NCBI RefSeq assembly: GCF_019097595.1
Contig: NC_080715.1
Span: 310,573 to 374,572, forward strand
Direction of reading: 5' to 3'
DNA from: Hemibagrus wyckioides
Taxonomy: Eukaryota; Chordata; Actinopteri; Siluriformes; Bagridae
Length of the DNA: 64,000 nucleotides
Positions 54,074-64,000 of this stretch are shown here, one piece after another (position 1 is the stretch's first letter; every line of letters begins with the position of its first letter). The position numbers and the translations under genes are program-made. The notes beneath the pieces were generated by a model. It saw nothing but the letters and a program-made list of their open reading frames with translations, ran no database searches and was not told where the DNA came from.

Positions 54074-55864
54074 AGATATATCACCATCACAGGCTTCTTT
54101 ATCTTCCAAGGAAATAAATTTGTTTTTATTAATAGAGTCAAAAAAGGAATTGGCTGAATTATCACAATATCTCGATGTGTTTAAGTTATTATAGAATTTT
54201 GTGCAAAAAGCAGCTATCTCCTCAGGATTATCAAGAACTCCATCATTTGTCCGGAGACGATCAATTGAGATATTCATAGCATTGGACTTTCCAACCTGAA
54301 GAAATAGGCTGAGTTTTGTTCTCCTTCTTCCAGCCATTTTCCCCTGGATCTGATATAGGCTCCTTTAGCTTTGGCTCTATACAGCTCATCTAACTTATTC
54401 TGAAGTTTGCAGTATTCAGTGTTTTGGGTATTTGTCAATGGTTCCTTAAAAGATAAAGCAGACTGCTGCGAAAGAATTTCATCTTCTATTAATCTATTTT
54501 GCTTTGCTATAACACTTCCAAATTTTCTTAAGAATTTCCTTAATTCATATTTTAGAAGCTCCCAATTGCGTCCATAAGCTTTTTCTGATTCAGCCCTTTC
54601 CCAGTAAACCCGGATCAACTTGTCAATCTGTTGCTTGACCTTTTCATACTTAAGAAGGGAATTATTTAATTTCCAGAGTGACGCTTTAGAAGTATGTATT
54701 GTAGAATTTTGTAATAAATTAACCGAAATATAAATGGCATTATGGTCAGACAGTGGACTGTTGCTAATATTAATATAGATATTATTGTTTCTCAATGTTT
54801 TAGAGATCAGCCAATAATCAATTCTGGATTGCCTTGACATCTTTATTACTCCAGGTGTACTGCAATACATCTGGATACAATTCTCTCCAGATGTCAATTA
54901 CATCAATTTATACATAAATACTGTAAGATTTGAATTTGGAGAAGCTGCTTTCCTTGGAGGGTGTCGATCTAGCATGTTATTCATTACTATGTTAAAATCA
55001 CCTCCTAAAATCAGAAAGGCAGAGGGATATTTTCTCAGTGCAGTTTTTGATCTGGCATGTTAAAGAGAGTGCAGTTTTTTGCACCAGAGTTGTATCCATA
55101 AACATTCACAATAACTACTATAAACTGATTGACCGCAATTACAATTAGCAAGAAGTGACCTGAAGGGTCAATAGTGGTTTCCAGAATACTACCATTAAAG
55201 TTATACTTCATAATCCCTACTCCAGCAGAATATTCTGACCCGTGTGACAGCCATATGTCATTGCCCCACTGTGACCTACAAAATTTAGTGTCTTTAGATG
55301 CAGAGTGACTTTCCTGGAAAAAACAGAAATCTACTTTATGCCTCTTAGCAAACAAAAATAAAGCCTTCCTCTTTGCATTATTTTTCAAACCCCTGGCATT
55401 TAAAGAAAACAAGGACAAAGACATAAAACTGAAACAAGAGAATAATACCTAAAGAACAAGGTGTTGAACAAGATATTATTAGAGAAGAAAAAATTACAGT
55501 AGAATAACCCAAACAATGCGATAATTCGCCTGACTCTGCAAGTAAGGGCTTGAGTAAAGACTTTACATTTACCTTTTCTGCATTATCCCACAGATGGATT
55601 CAAAAGTAAATAGTCCATACTTATGACCAATGTACCAACTGAGTTAAGGATCCAGAGAAATAACATTATCCGGAAATAACAACGATTCCTCCAAGTCGTC
55701 TGGTTCCAGACTCTAGTTAAAAATAACACAGTCTACTATCTAGCCATCCTGTCTTAAATGAAAAGAAGAAACAAACGCGGTGCAGTTCGTGCTTTTCCAT
55801 TCTGTGGGTATCAGAGAAAGGTACCTGGTGTGTGGAAACTCGGATGAGGACGCCACAGCATCAT

Positions 55865-56718
55865 TCAGCCCAACTGATCTTTGGCAGAAATCCTTTTACC
55901 ATCAATATAAGCAAACGGGCCTCTGAAGCCTGCTCTTTTCCCCTCTTTTCTCGCTTGTTCAACAAGAGGCCAAAGTTTGTTCCTGGAGTCTTTAGAGCTT
56001 TGCGTCAAGTCTTCGAAGATCCTAATTTTGCCTTCTTTAAGGACGGCGGCGGTTCTAGCATCCCTCCAGATCTGATCTCGGACGTAGCGTGAAAGAAACT
56101 GTATGATGATGCGGCGCGCTCCTTCAAAGCGAGGACCCAGTCTATGGGCAACATCAAGCGTGTAGCTGAGCTGGTCTGCTATCTGAGGAGAAACTTTGCT
56201 GAACAGATCGATCAGAGTCTTCCGGACGTCTTCTCCTCGCTGCTCTGGAATACCGGACACTCGTAGATTCCACCTCCTCTTATAAGCATCCAGTTCGTCG
56301 CATTTCTCATGCAGCAGACAGTTCTCCTTTTTGAATGATTTCACCCTGCTCTGTAATGAGTGCCTGTTACCTCTTCTACTTGATTATTCATAAACTCAAG
56401 CGCCTCAGTCACACTGTTTAACAAACTTGTATTACCTTTCAATGTTGTTTCGAGGGATTGCATGCGAGTCAGAAATTGCATTTGTATTTTTTCAACTCGC
56501 TACAAAACTTCTAGCAGGTGCGAGTTGGAGACCATCTGATTGTCCGCCGCCATCCTGTCGACGATTCTTAATTTTTTGGAAGGCGGTTTAGGAGTTTCAG
56601 GCAGGGGAATTTTTGATCCAGAGGGGGTCGCTGCTTCGTTCCCTTTGAACGCGGCATCCAGAGATTTCTTTGCGTACGAATGCATGGCACCTCGAATAAG
56701 CCTATCTGCTTCCATCAC
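55865..56718 (-). pseudogene. L1 ORF1 protein, frameshifted
   Basis: RNA-binding nucleic-acid chaperone of L1. The N-terminal part (56,718-56,500) has basic low-complexity sequence. The middle has a coiled-coil-like segment (LTRMQSLETTLKGNTSLLN, read in frame near 56,420). The C-terminal part (56,344-55,865) holds the RRM-like and C-terminal domains: RRWNLRVSGIPE, TLIDLFSKVSPQ, DVAHRLGPR and RRIIIQFLSRYVRD. The two parts are in different frames, with stops between about 56,345 and 56,500. Confidence 0.85.
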
Positions 56719-56886
56719 ACTCGTTTGAGAAATTAGAAAAACGAAAGAAAGAATAAAGACTCACTTAGCCCAGTAAAGAAATTATTATTAGCCCATAATA
56801 CCCTTTTACATACGTCAACTACAAACCTAGTGCAGAGCTTCGGCACATGGATGTTACTCTGTCGCCATCTTGGCTCCCCCCTCCCT

Positions 56887-56900
56887 CAAGCATGTTAACA
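56887..56900. repeat. Target-site duplication of L1, 5' side
   Basis: CAAGCATGTTAACA beside the L1 5' end; pairs with 48,332-48,346. Confidence 0.7.
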
Positions 56901-57040
56901 TTACCAGTCCTAAACGGTAATAGCTAGAAACATGGTCCCAACGCTAAAATGCTGCTTAGGTGTGCTATTACTTTTCATTCTGATATTATAATTTTTTATA
57001 TGGATTTGTAAATGTATTTTTCATGGACTTCAGACCGCTC

Positions 57041-57360
57041 CTGTGTGTGTGTGTGTGTGTGAGTGTGTGTGTGTGTGTGTGTGAGTGTGTGTGTGTGTGT
57101 GTGAGAGTGTGTGTGTGAGAGTGTGTGTGAGAGTGTGTGTGTGTGTGTGAGTGTGTGTGAGTGTGAGTGTGTGTGTGTGTGTGTGTGAGAGTGTGTGTGT
57201 GTGTGTGAGTGTGTGTGTGTGTGTGTGAGAGTGTGTGTGAGAGTGTGTGTGTGTGTGTGTGTGAGAGTGTGTGTGAGAGTGTGTGTGTGTGTGTGAGTGT
57301 GTGAGTGTGTGTGTGTGAGTGTGTGTGTGTGTGTGTGAGAGTGTGTGTGAGAGTGTGTGA
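57041..57360. repeat. (GT)n/(GAGTGT)n array
   Basis: About 320 bp of GT runs broken by GAGAGT and GAGT, seen directly. A related, purer (GT)n array is at 57,868-57,921. Both precede a shared GTCAGCTAGAGTGAGTGAAG block, so the array is part of the duplicated unit. Confidence 0.93.
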
Positions 57361-57862
57361 GATGTCAGCTAGAGTGAGTGAAGAGGTTTGTTTTTTTAAG
57401 TCGTATCGTCTGATATTTAAGCAGAGCACACACGCTGGTTCGTTTAGACTTCATATTTTAACTGTAACTTTATTTTGTGTTTATTATTCGATAATTTTTT
57501 GCAATAGTTAAAGCATGTATAGTTTTTATATATGTAACGGAGGCTTGCGCTAGGTGCCGTGCAGCGAGTTGTAATGAAGCATGTTTCAACTTGCTTATAA
57601 GTCACCTTGCTTTTACTCCCTTTACTCCACTGATCTCAGGAGTATTATAAGCTGCAGTTTAGCTTATTTATTAGCGCGCCTGTGCTTAAATTAATTTTTC
57701 AATGCATTTTTATGGACTTCACTTCCTGCACACGCTAGAAACATGGTTCCAACATTAAAATGTTGCTCATGTTGTGCTTAAGTGTGTTATTACTTTTCAT
57801 GCTGATAAGTATTATAGTTTATTTTATATTAATTTTTAAATGCATTACGGACTTCAGACCAC

Positions 57863-57867
<5 letters not shown>

Positions 57868-57921
<54 letters not shown>
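57868..57921. repeat. (GT)n microsatellite
   Basis: About 27 uninterrupted GT dinucleotides. Confidence 0.95.
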
Positions 57922-57922
<1 letters not shown>

Positions 57923-58806
57923 CGTCAGCTAGAGTGAGTGAAGAGGTTGGACGCATCATCTTTAAACTGTTCCCAGCGCACACACTAGTTCATTTAAACT
58001 TCATATTTTAACTGTGACTTTAGTTTGTATATATGATTTGAGAATGTCTTGCAATAGTTTAAGCATGTACAGCTTTTATGTTTGTAACCGAGTGTAGCAC
58101 TAAGTGCTGTGATGTAAACCTCATCTTTATAAAGAGTGTCTAAATGTAAGACATCACCATCTGTTACTGTAATACCTGGACTAGGTGATGCGCTGTGGTG
58201 GCCCCAAACAGGGAGCAACCGAAAGAACAACAACCATTTTTTGAGACTACAAGAAAAGTTAAGACAAGAACCTTACTGTACAAACCAAAAAAACTTGGCA
58301 GATTGGGTGCTATTGAACTCGGGAATAAACTTTATATTTTTGCAAAAAGCTATTTTAACAGTCTGACTGGATGGGACGAAATAAAACAAAATATTTAGAC
58401 CAAGGTAAAAATCTCAAAGGTTATCTCTGAGAATATTCACCATGTAGCTTAGTTAATAAGTTTTGGTAGACTAGCAGTAAGATTAAGTGGTTGTGATGAG
58501 AATGAAACTGTTGAACATCTGTTGATAAACTGCCCAAGATCAGAAAACAATAATGTATGGGGTGTTTGGTAAAAACTTGACAAAAACACAGAAGACGTCT
58601 ATTAGTTAATTATAAATATAGTTAATTATAACATTTGGAAAACAAGGTGCAAAATGATCGTTAACCAGTGCCATATATTTCTGCTGAGGCAGTTTATAGA
58701 TATTATGTGAATTGAGAAGACAAAAGAAGATGGACAGAAGGACAAAAAACTAAATTTCCTTGGGATCTTAAAAAATGTGAATTGGATAATGTGCACATGG
58801 TGTAGA
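57922..58806. other. Unassigned spacer with weak LINE-like coding traces
   Basis: After the duplicated unit, the region 58,195-58,560 has broken frames such as KPKKLGRLGAIELGNKLYIF and ENETVEHLLINCPRSENN, the latter like the Cys/His-rich ends of some LINE ORF2 proteins. Too decayed to classify. Confidence 0.3.
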
Positions 58807-58808
58807 TA

Positions 58809-59473
58809 CTCTATCTTGCCAAAAGTTTTGGGACATCTGTCTTTACCTGCACATGAATGTAATATGGAGTTGTCCCGCCCTTTGCAGATATAACAGCTTC
58901 AACTCTTCTGGGAAGACTTTCCACAAGGTTTAGGAGTGTGTTTATGAAGTTTTGACCGTTCCTCTAGAACCTTTGTGAGGTCAGGCACTGATGTTGGACG
59001 AGAAGGTCTGGCTCACATTCTCCGCTCTAATTCATCCCAAAGGTGTTCTATGGGGTTGAGGTCAGGACTCGTTTCGTCAGGAGAACGTTTGGAGGTCTGT
59101 AGCTATTGACACTGCAGAAAGTCGGCGATGTCTGCGCACTGTGCTCCTCGGCGTGCGCCGACCCCGATCTGTGATTTTACGTGGACTACCACTTACTTCG
59201 TGGACTGAGTTGCTGTTGTTCCCAATTGCTTCCACTTTGTTATATTACCACTAACTGTTGACTGTGGAATATTTAGTAGTGAGGAAATTTCACTTATTGC
59301 ACAGGTGGAACCCTATCACAGTACCACGCTTGGATTTACTGATCTCCTGAGAGAGACCCATTCTTTCACAAATGTGTGTAGAAGCAGTCTGCATGCCTGG
59401 ATGCTGGATTTTATACACCTGTGGCCATGGAAGTGACTGGAACACCTGAATTCAATGATTTGGCGATATAGTG
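58809..59473 (-). mobile_element. Tc1-C: decayed, deleted Tc1 element
   Basis: 665 bp. Ends resemble those of Tc1-A and Tc1-B (left CTCTATCTTGCCAAAAGTTT; right ...GCGATATAGTG) with flanking TA. The middle of the transposase, including the catalytic Asp residues, is deleted, and the remaining parts are strongly diverged. Confidence 0.8.
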
Positions 59474-59691
59474 TATGTTTGAACATAGATTAAGAACTGA
59501 ACATGAATGTGATATTACTTGTGGTGTTTGCATTTGTTGTTGTGATACTTAATGATATATTTAAAGTATATTTAACTCTATAATGTAAACATTTGTAATT
59601 GATTGTAGTGTGATTTAAAAAAAAAAATTCTTTTAATAACGTTTGATTTAAAAAACCAAAACTGGTGGGTTAGCACTATGGAGCGGATGTA

Positions 59692-60235
59692 CACTGATCA
59701 GCCATAACATTATGACCACCTGCCTAATATTGTGTTGGTCCCCCTCCTTCTGCTGCTAAAACAGCCCTGACCCGTCGAGGCATGGACTCCACTACATCCC
59801 TGAAGGTGTGCTGTGGGATCTGGCACCAAGATGTTAGCAGCAGATCCTTTAAGTCCTGTAAGTCACGAGGTGAAGCCTCCATGGATCACACTTGTTTGTC
59901 CAGAACATCCCACAGATACTGGATTGGATTGAGATCTGGGGAAGTTGGAGGCGGAGTCAACACCTCAAACTGGTTGTTGTGGTCATCAAACCATTCCTGA
60001 ACCATTTCTGTTTTGTGGCACAGAGCATTATCCTGCTGAAAGAGACCACAGCCATCAGGGAATACCGTTTCCTTGAAAGGGTGTAGATGGTCTGGAACAA
60101 TGCTTAGGTAGGTGGTACGTGTCAAAGGAACATCCACATGGATGCAGGACCCAAGGTTTCCCAGCAGAACATTGACCAAAGCAGGACACTGCCTCTGCCA
60201 CCTCGCCTTCTTCCCATAGTGCATCCTGGTGCCAT
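59692..60235 (-). mobile_element. Tc1-D: one end of another Tc1 family
   Basis: Left end CACTGATCAGCCATAACATT next to TA, a known fish Tc1-type end. A minus-strand transposase C-terminal fragment follows. The other end is missing; sequence similarity stops near 60,235. Confidence 0.8.
59886..60224 (-). pseudogene. Tc1-D transposase C-terminal fragment
   Basis: Shows GLFQQDNALCHKTEMVQEW (second catalytic Asp region, about 60,000-60,055) and SPDLNPIQYLWDVLDKQV (third acidic position replaced: IQYLW where Glu is usual in IEHLW). No DNA-binding domain. Inactive remnant. Confidence 0.8.
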
Positions 60236-60331
60236 GTGTTCCTCAGGTAAGAGACTGTCTGTGGCTATGATATTATGATAATATAAATGTCATGTTTTTA
60301 TGAAAAGCACAATTGCTGTAAAACACAATAA

Positions 60332-60337
60332 TTTATT
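60332..60337 (-). terminator. Candidate myo10 poly(A) signal
   Basis: AATAAA on the minus strand about 325 bp after the stop codon. The 60,240-60,662 stretch between Tc1-D and the stop would be the 3' UTR and holds nothing else recognised. Confidence 0.5.
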
Positions 60338-60662
60338 AACATAGGTTTGTCCAGTTACAAAGGAAAAAGAGTGATTTAACATTATCACTAAATGCATGTT
60401 TTAGCACAGCCGCCAGCAGCTGAGCAGATTAGTGACTGAGTCTACAGTGATGTTTAGAATTAATTCTACTTGTGTTATTAACAGTAATAATAATGATAAT
60501 AATAGTAATAATAATAATAAATAAATAAACAAACAGTTCACACACTTTACTGAATAAAATCTAACATTAGCGTTGAGAAACAGTTGGACAGTAAGGCATC
60601 AATGTTTGTCCTGAACATGCTCTAACCCCTAGCCATTTTGTGAGATATCTTCCTGCTTTTCC

Positions 60663-60779
60663 TCACTGGGAGGTCACCTGACCCCACCCCCGCCCGTAAC
60701 TGGAGGCGGAGCGAACGCTGCAGCGCTTCTTCACAATCATGTTGATGTAAGCCTTCATGATCTTAGTGATCTCACCAAC
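60663..60779 (-). CDS. myo10: myo10 terminal exon
   Basis: 38 codons plus TGA: VGEITKIMKAYINMIVKK, then a Ser/Arg-rich end. Acceptor CTCTCAG. Confidence 0.88.
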   Translation of the reverse strand, partial: VGEITKIMKAYINMIVKKRCSVRSASSYGRGWGQVTSQ

Positions 60780-61181
60780 CTGAGAGTCACAAACAAACAA
60801 TCAACATACCGCATGTGTGTGTATGTTAAACATGGATAAAGTGTGTGTAAAACCTGGAAATGCAATTAGAGTGTGTATAAAGATTGTGTTATGGGTGTGT
60901 ACAGTGTCAACAAAAGTGAATTCAAACAAAGCGAGGTTGTAGCAGTCATGAAGAGTGTGTTAAACACGTGTTGTGTGTATAACCTGCGGTGTGTCGAACA
61001 GCAGGTCACGCCCGTCCACGCTGATTTTATATGTGCTTTGTTGTGGCGCTCCGAAAAACACGATGTGTTCATATGGAAAGGTCTCCAGCGGCCTAGCTTC
61101 TCCTCTCTTATACACCGACACACTCTCAGCACTCACACCTAACCACAGCTCACAGGGAAAACCACCACACTTCGACTGTAT

Positions 61182-61218
<37 letters not shown>

Positions 61219-62570
61219 TTTTCTTAGTTCTCCAACATCACAGTTCCCAGATTTTCTAGTCAGCTCGTGTCTTAGCATGAAGCTGTGTCTCACCTCAACG
61301 TCGAACAGAGCCGATCCGTACCCGCTCCACTGTGTGACGATGTCCATGTACTTGACCATGGCCTGCTGTTGATCCAGTCCATTCAGCCGGCTCCATTTTT
61401 CCCTGATACTCGCTCTTGTTCCCTCCGTCTCCTCCTTCACCCACATGTCCATCATCGTCTGTTCGTCTTGAACGTTGCGCTGCTTCCTCAGTGACCCTCC
61501 TGCCTTCAGGCCCTCTAGAAAGCTGCTGCGACGCTTCTCCAGTGTTCCTCCTGCTCCTCCTCGTCCTCTGGTGAAGTGAAGGATGCGTTTGTGGATGCGT
61601 TGCAGAGGGTAAACACACTCCAGGTTCCAGTTCACCGCCGTGGCATCTCCATGCAGATACTGCAGGCGAAGAGCAGCTAGATGCTGCAGTGTGTCCTCAT
61701 GAGCTGGGAAATGACCACTGATTAACGACTCGTGAGCCTGAAGAGAAGCAACACCACACAAACACCATAAACATGGAGTCGTAAATGTGGACATGTCAAG
61801 AACTTGGAATGAAAAAAAATGGAATCTTAAACGCAGAGTCATGAATGCAGAGTAACGAGCACTGAGTTGTAAACGATGAGTAATAAACTGAGTGGTTCAT
61901 GTGCACTTAGAATCACTAACCTGCTCAAACATGAAGACAAACTCCACTCCGTCTTTAGGTGTGCTCTCTACATCCAAGAAACAGTAGAGCTTGAAGTACA
62001 GTTTCCAGTGGGACTCCGGCTCTGATGACGCCAAGCTGGACCACACACAGTTTTACATAACATCACATGAACTCCTCAGAATGTAATATAATGTAGGTGT
62101 ATAACAGTATGTAGTGTGTGTGTTTACCGCTCAAACTTGGCCAGAACATCTGCAACTATGACTCTGCTTTCGACAGCCCGATAAACACTCCCACTGTGCT
62201 CAAAAAGAGCAAACATGTTCCGGCTGTCCTCCATGGCCAAGCCACGAATCAGCTTCTCTACCACCTAAACACACACATACACAATTACAAGAATTCAACA
62301 AAACTGTTTACATTGTTTACTAATTCTAAATAAATTTCTATGAAACACATCATTGTTCTCACCTCTCCAGCAGTAGTGTGTGAGTTAATAGAGATTTTAC
62401 AGGCTCCACCCCCATGACAATACACAGTTGATGACATTTCCTGTCTGTTCCTAAGAGCACTGATCTCCTCCTGTGATGGCACACACTCGCGCATCTTTGT
62501 CTTCTTCAGTGAGTCAGTAATGAAGACAGCGTAATGCTCCAGCTCTGTGCTGGGAAACCTTTCTCTTGTT
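60663..62570 (-). CDS. myo10: myo10: unconventional myosin X, six 3'-terminal exons (FERM domain)
   Basis: Host gene on the minus strand. Exons in transcript order: 62,570-62,363; 62,264-62,128; 62,035-61,921; 61,737-61,294; 61,175-60,984; 60,779-60,663 (stop TGA). All junctions have AG/GT, and codon phase carries through. The product covers the FERM domain at the tail of myosin X: VYCHGGGACKISINSHTTAG (F1), KLIRGLAMEDSRNMFALFE, YFKLYCFLDVES (F2), MDMWVKEETEG and then the PH-like F3 lobe with CELWLGVSAESVSVYKRGE and YEHIVFFGAP. It ends with MKAYINMIVKKRC. Myosin X carries cargo such as integrins to filopodia tips; the FERM domain binds them. Introns here are short (about 80-205 bp). No break was seen. 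A teleost paralogue of myo10 is possible. Motor and PH regions lie beyond the window. Confidence 0.9.
60984..61175 (-). CDS. myo10: myo10 exon (F3 lobe)
   Basis: Codes for SKCGGFPCELWLGVSAE through ISVDGRDLLFDTPQ. The acceptor follows the CA microsatellite (minus TGTGTGCATACAG). Confidence 0.9.
61294..61737 (-). CDS. myo10: myo10 exon (largest in window, 444 bp)
   Basis: Codes for AHESLISGHFPAHEDTLQHL through YGSALFDVE. It covers the F2 end and the linker with the FTRGRGGAGG insert. A CA microsatellite (61,183-61,212) lies in the following intron. Confidence 0.9.
61921..62035 (-). CDS. myo10: myo10 exon
   Basis: Codes for LASSEPESHWKLYFKLYCFL through VEFVFMFEQ. Acceptor CAG before 62,035, donor GTTAGT after 61,921. 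Confidence 0.88.
62128..62264 (-). CDS. myo10: myo10 exon
   Basis: Codes for VVEKLIRGLAMEDSRNMFAL through VADVLAKFE. 137 bp, ends in split codon phase 2. Donor GT (plus AC) at 62,126-62,127. Confidence 0.88.
62363..62570 (-). CDS. myo10: myo10 exon (F1 lobe start)
   Basis: Acceptor AG at 62,571-62,572, donor GT (plus AC) at 62,361-62,362. Codes for text from RFPSTELEHYAVF to INSHTTAGE. The first base completes a codon of an upstream exon outside the visible set. Confidence 0.88.
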
Positions 62571-62654
62571 CTGAAATGAATGGAAAGCTTTCATTATATT
62601 TACATTAACTGGACAGTAACGCAGCGTGTCACACATTCAATACAACTCCATTTC

Positions 62655-63512
62655 ATTTTAGACCAAGATGGCGGCACGTGCACAACGCGAGGCTCAGCGT
62701 CTCCCCAGATTTTGCGATTTAGTAGTTCTCTCTCTACTAGCCTTGCATGTATCTCAAACATCCGACAAGCATTGTTGGACACCATCTCTGGTAAATAAAA
62801 TGGACGAACTGCGAACACACAAAAACAGATCAAGGAATGTAATGTCATGATTTTTACAAAAACATGGCTTAACAACAACATTCCCAGCAGCGTCATTGAA
62901 CTAGAGGGACACAGTGTTTTCCGGGCAGATACATTGGCAGTGTACTCTGGTAAGCGCAAGGGTGGAGGTCTGTGCATTTATGTTAACAATTCATGGTGCA
63001 CAGACTCGACTGTAATTGAAAGTCATTGCTCTGCTCATCTGGAGTATTTGATGATTAAATGCAGACCCTTTTATCTACTGAGAGAATTCAGTCATTTTTG
63101 TGACTGCAGTATACATCCCTCCGGATGCTAATGCTAAGGCTGCTATGGAAGAACTGCATGCAGCTATCATCAAGCAACAGGCCACACATCCCGGTGGAGC
63201 TATTATTGTTTCTTAGGACTTTAACCACTCCAACTTAAGATCTGTACTTCCTCAGCATATTTCCTGTGCTACTAGAGGGGACAACACACTGGACCATGTT
63301 TACACTAACATTGCTGAGGCATAGAGGGCCAGACCCCCATTTGGGTCAGTCTGATTACCTCATTCATGCTACCCAAATACACCACTCATCAAACATGTGA
63401 AACCATCAGTGAAGGTTTGGCCAGAGCGGGGCATTTCCTCACAAGACACTGACTGGAGCATGTTCGCCTCACAGGCCACCTCAGACACACAGACAGACAT
63501 TAACACCTACAG
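62655..63512 (+). mobile_element. LINE 5' fragment in a myo10 intron (antisense to the gene)
   Basis: Begins with ACCAAGATGGCGGC, a LINE start, and carries the endonuclease N-terminal half: FTKTWLNNNIPSSVIELEG (about 62,850), GKRKGGGLCIYVNNSWCTD and CRPFYLLREF, then, in other frames, KQQATHPGGAIIVS and NHSNLRS. It stops near 63,512 without RT or 3' end. Related to, but not the same as, copies A-D. Confidence 0.75.
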
Positions 63513-64000
63513 ATGTGGCATTTAAAAATGTGCGCTTTTTCCCGCGGCATGCCGCGATTCCGCCCGCAGTGTGCCGCGAGATTCTGCGAGTCAGCGTGTT
63601 GGTATTTAAATGCATGTGTTGTACTTCACAGAATTCCCACCAGGTGGCACATGGTACAACTCACATTATACAGTATAACGCAGTTGTTATATATATGTAT
63701 GTATCTATATATGTATGTGTGTGTGTGTGTGTGTGTATATTTATATATATATACATATATAATACTTTAATTATTTTAATACATATATAGTAATATTTAC
63801 ATTTTAAATGAATATGTATAAATTTACCGTGACTGTGTGAGTGTAAAGCTGCGAAGTATTTTTATGTGCTTTGTAAATACTTAATTGCGCTGGTGTTGTC
63901 CTGCCATCTGCACAGAACTTCTTTTGTTCAACTTTAAAGATGCCTGTGCAAAGATAAAAATTAAAATGGAAAACCTCTTGAGATTAAAGTCATTATAATG
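63513..64000. other. Spacer at right edge
   Basis: A small CG-rich patch (63,540-63,600, CCGCGGCATGCCGCG-like) followed by AT-rich sequence with (GT)n and (AT)n at about 63,690-63,770. No gene recognised. Presumably myo10 intron. Confidence 0.45.

Larger units (their letters stand above)
48850..55424 (-). pseudogene. L1 ORF2 (endonuclease + RT), interrupted
   Basis: Endonuclease from ATG-like start 55,424: FSLNARGLKNNAKR, FFQESHSA (catalytic Glu), GDFN-type block near 55,000 and SPLSDHNAIYI (about 54,740). Linker with KWLEEGEQNSAYFFRLE (about 54,310). RT begins just after the LTR-like insertion: LPPTMTQGVITLIPKPSKD (about 51,930), WRPITLLNND, DESQSGFMEKRHITNNIR and AFDSLEHKFIFQAL. Catalytic SQLADDMTLYLND at about 51,395. 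C-terminal region at 51,043-50,480, then, after Tc1-B, WTLPHKYLLTNKVKEIAFK (about 48,985). Codon phase is kept across the 52,110-54,073 insertion. Several point stops and frameshifts. Inactive. Confidence 0.88.
48347..56886 (-). mobile_element. Full-length L1/Tx1-type LINE with two nested insertions
   Basis: The 5' end (minus) at about 56,886 is GGGGGGAGCCAAGATGGCGA, a typical L1 start. The A-rich 3' end is at 48,347. Target duplications of about 14-15 bp flank it. It contains ORF1 and ORF2, a Tc1 (49,171-50,418) and a 1,964-bp LTR-like insertion (52,110-54,073). Without these it is about 5.3 kb, full length for a compact L1. ORFs are broken by several stops. Confidence 0.88.

Noticed and set aside
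56986..57429. 147-codon minus-strand frame rich in Thr-His-Ser
   Set aside because: Translation of the GT array.

Overview
This is vertebrate, most likely teleost fish, DNA: a transposon-dense island lying against the 3' end of one recognisable host gene. Evidence for fish: Tc1 elements, L2-like LINEs ending in a (TTGAA)n tail, a Rex1/CR1-like LINE family, fish-type Ty3/Gypsy elements, several endogenous retroviruses (ERVs), and spliced exons of an unconventional myosin X (myo10) gene. I cannot name the species. No bacterial genes, CRISPR, tRNA or rRNA genes were seen.

Layout. 1-2.6 kb: 3' end of a retrovirus (ERV-A: decayed env with an Ig-like domain, post-env hairpin, LTR). 4.1-12.0 kb: three copies (A, B plus strand; C minus strand) of one Rex1/CR1-like LINE family, two with a 32-bp minisatellite grown inside the ORF2 C-terminal coding region and one with a different minisatellite in its 3' UTR. 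13.6-17.2 kb: a minus-strand Gypsy in the order pol-LTR-gag. 17.2-20.3 kb: L2-A. 20.9-22.2 kb: a LINE ORF1 esterase fragment, a minus-strand LINE 3' end (copy D) and the 5' half of L2-B. 22,192-38,034: provirus ERV-B, inserted into L2-B with a 5-bp target duplication (GGCAG) and itself carrying a Tc1 copy. 38.0-39.8 kb: the rest of L2-B. 39.9-41.4 kb: an orphan exon-like segment and an old ERV pol fragment. 41.4-43.1 kb: a second LINE type. 43.1-47.0 kb: Gypsy-2 with perfect duplications. 47.2-48.3 kb: hAT-like sequence. 48.3-56.9 kb: a full-length minus-strand L1 containing a Tc1 and a 1,964-bp LTR-like insertion. 56.9-60.2 kb: GT arrays and decayed Tc1 elements. 60.7-62.6 kb: six terminal exons of myo10 (minus strand). 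62.7-63.5 kb: a LINE 5' fragment in a myo10 intron.

The most interesting object is ERV-B. It has 5'LTR - tRNA-Trp-type primer site - long leader with repeated palindromic hairpins - small ORF - gag with a ~200-residue N-terminal extension - in-frame TGA - protease - pol - env - small ORF overlapping the env stop - polypurine tract - 3'LTR. Its pol carries, between protease and reverse transcriptase, a region with two H-x-T-x motifs 63 residues apart in a context resembling CNPase-type 2H phosphoesterases. The LTRs differ by only about 15 substitutions by eye, so the insertion is fairly young, but it is disabled by two frameshifts and an env stop. ERV-A env separately carries a CD300/pIgR-like Ig V domain. 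Both look like captured host modules; these are readings by eye and need profile and structure comparison.
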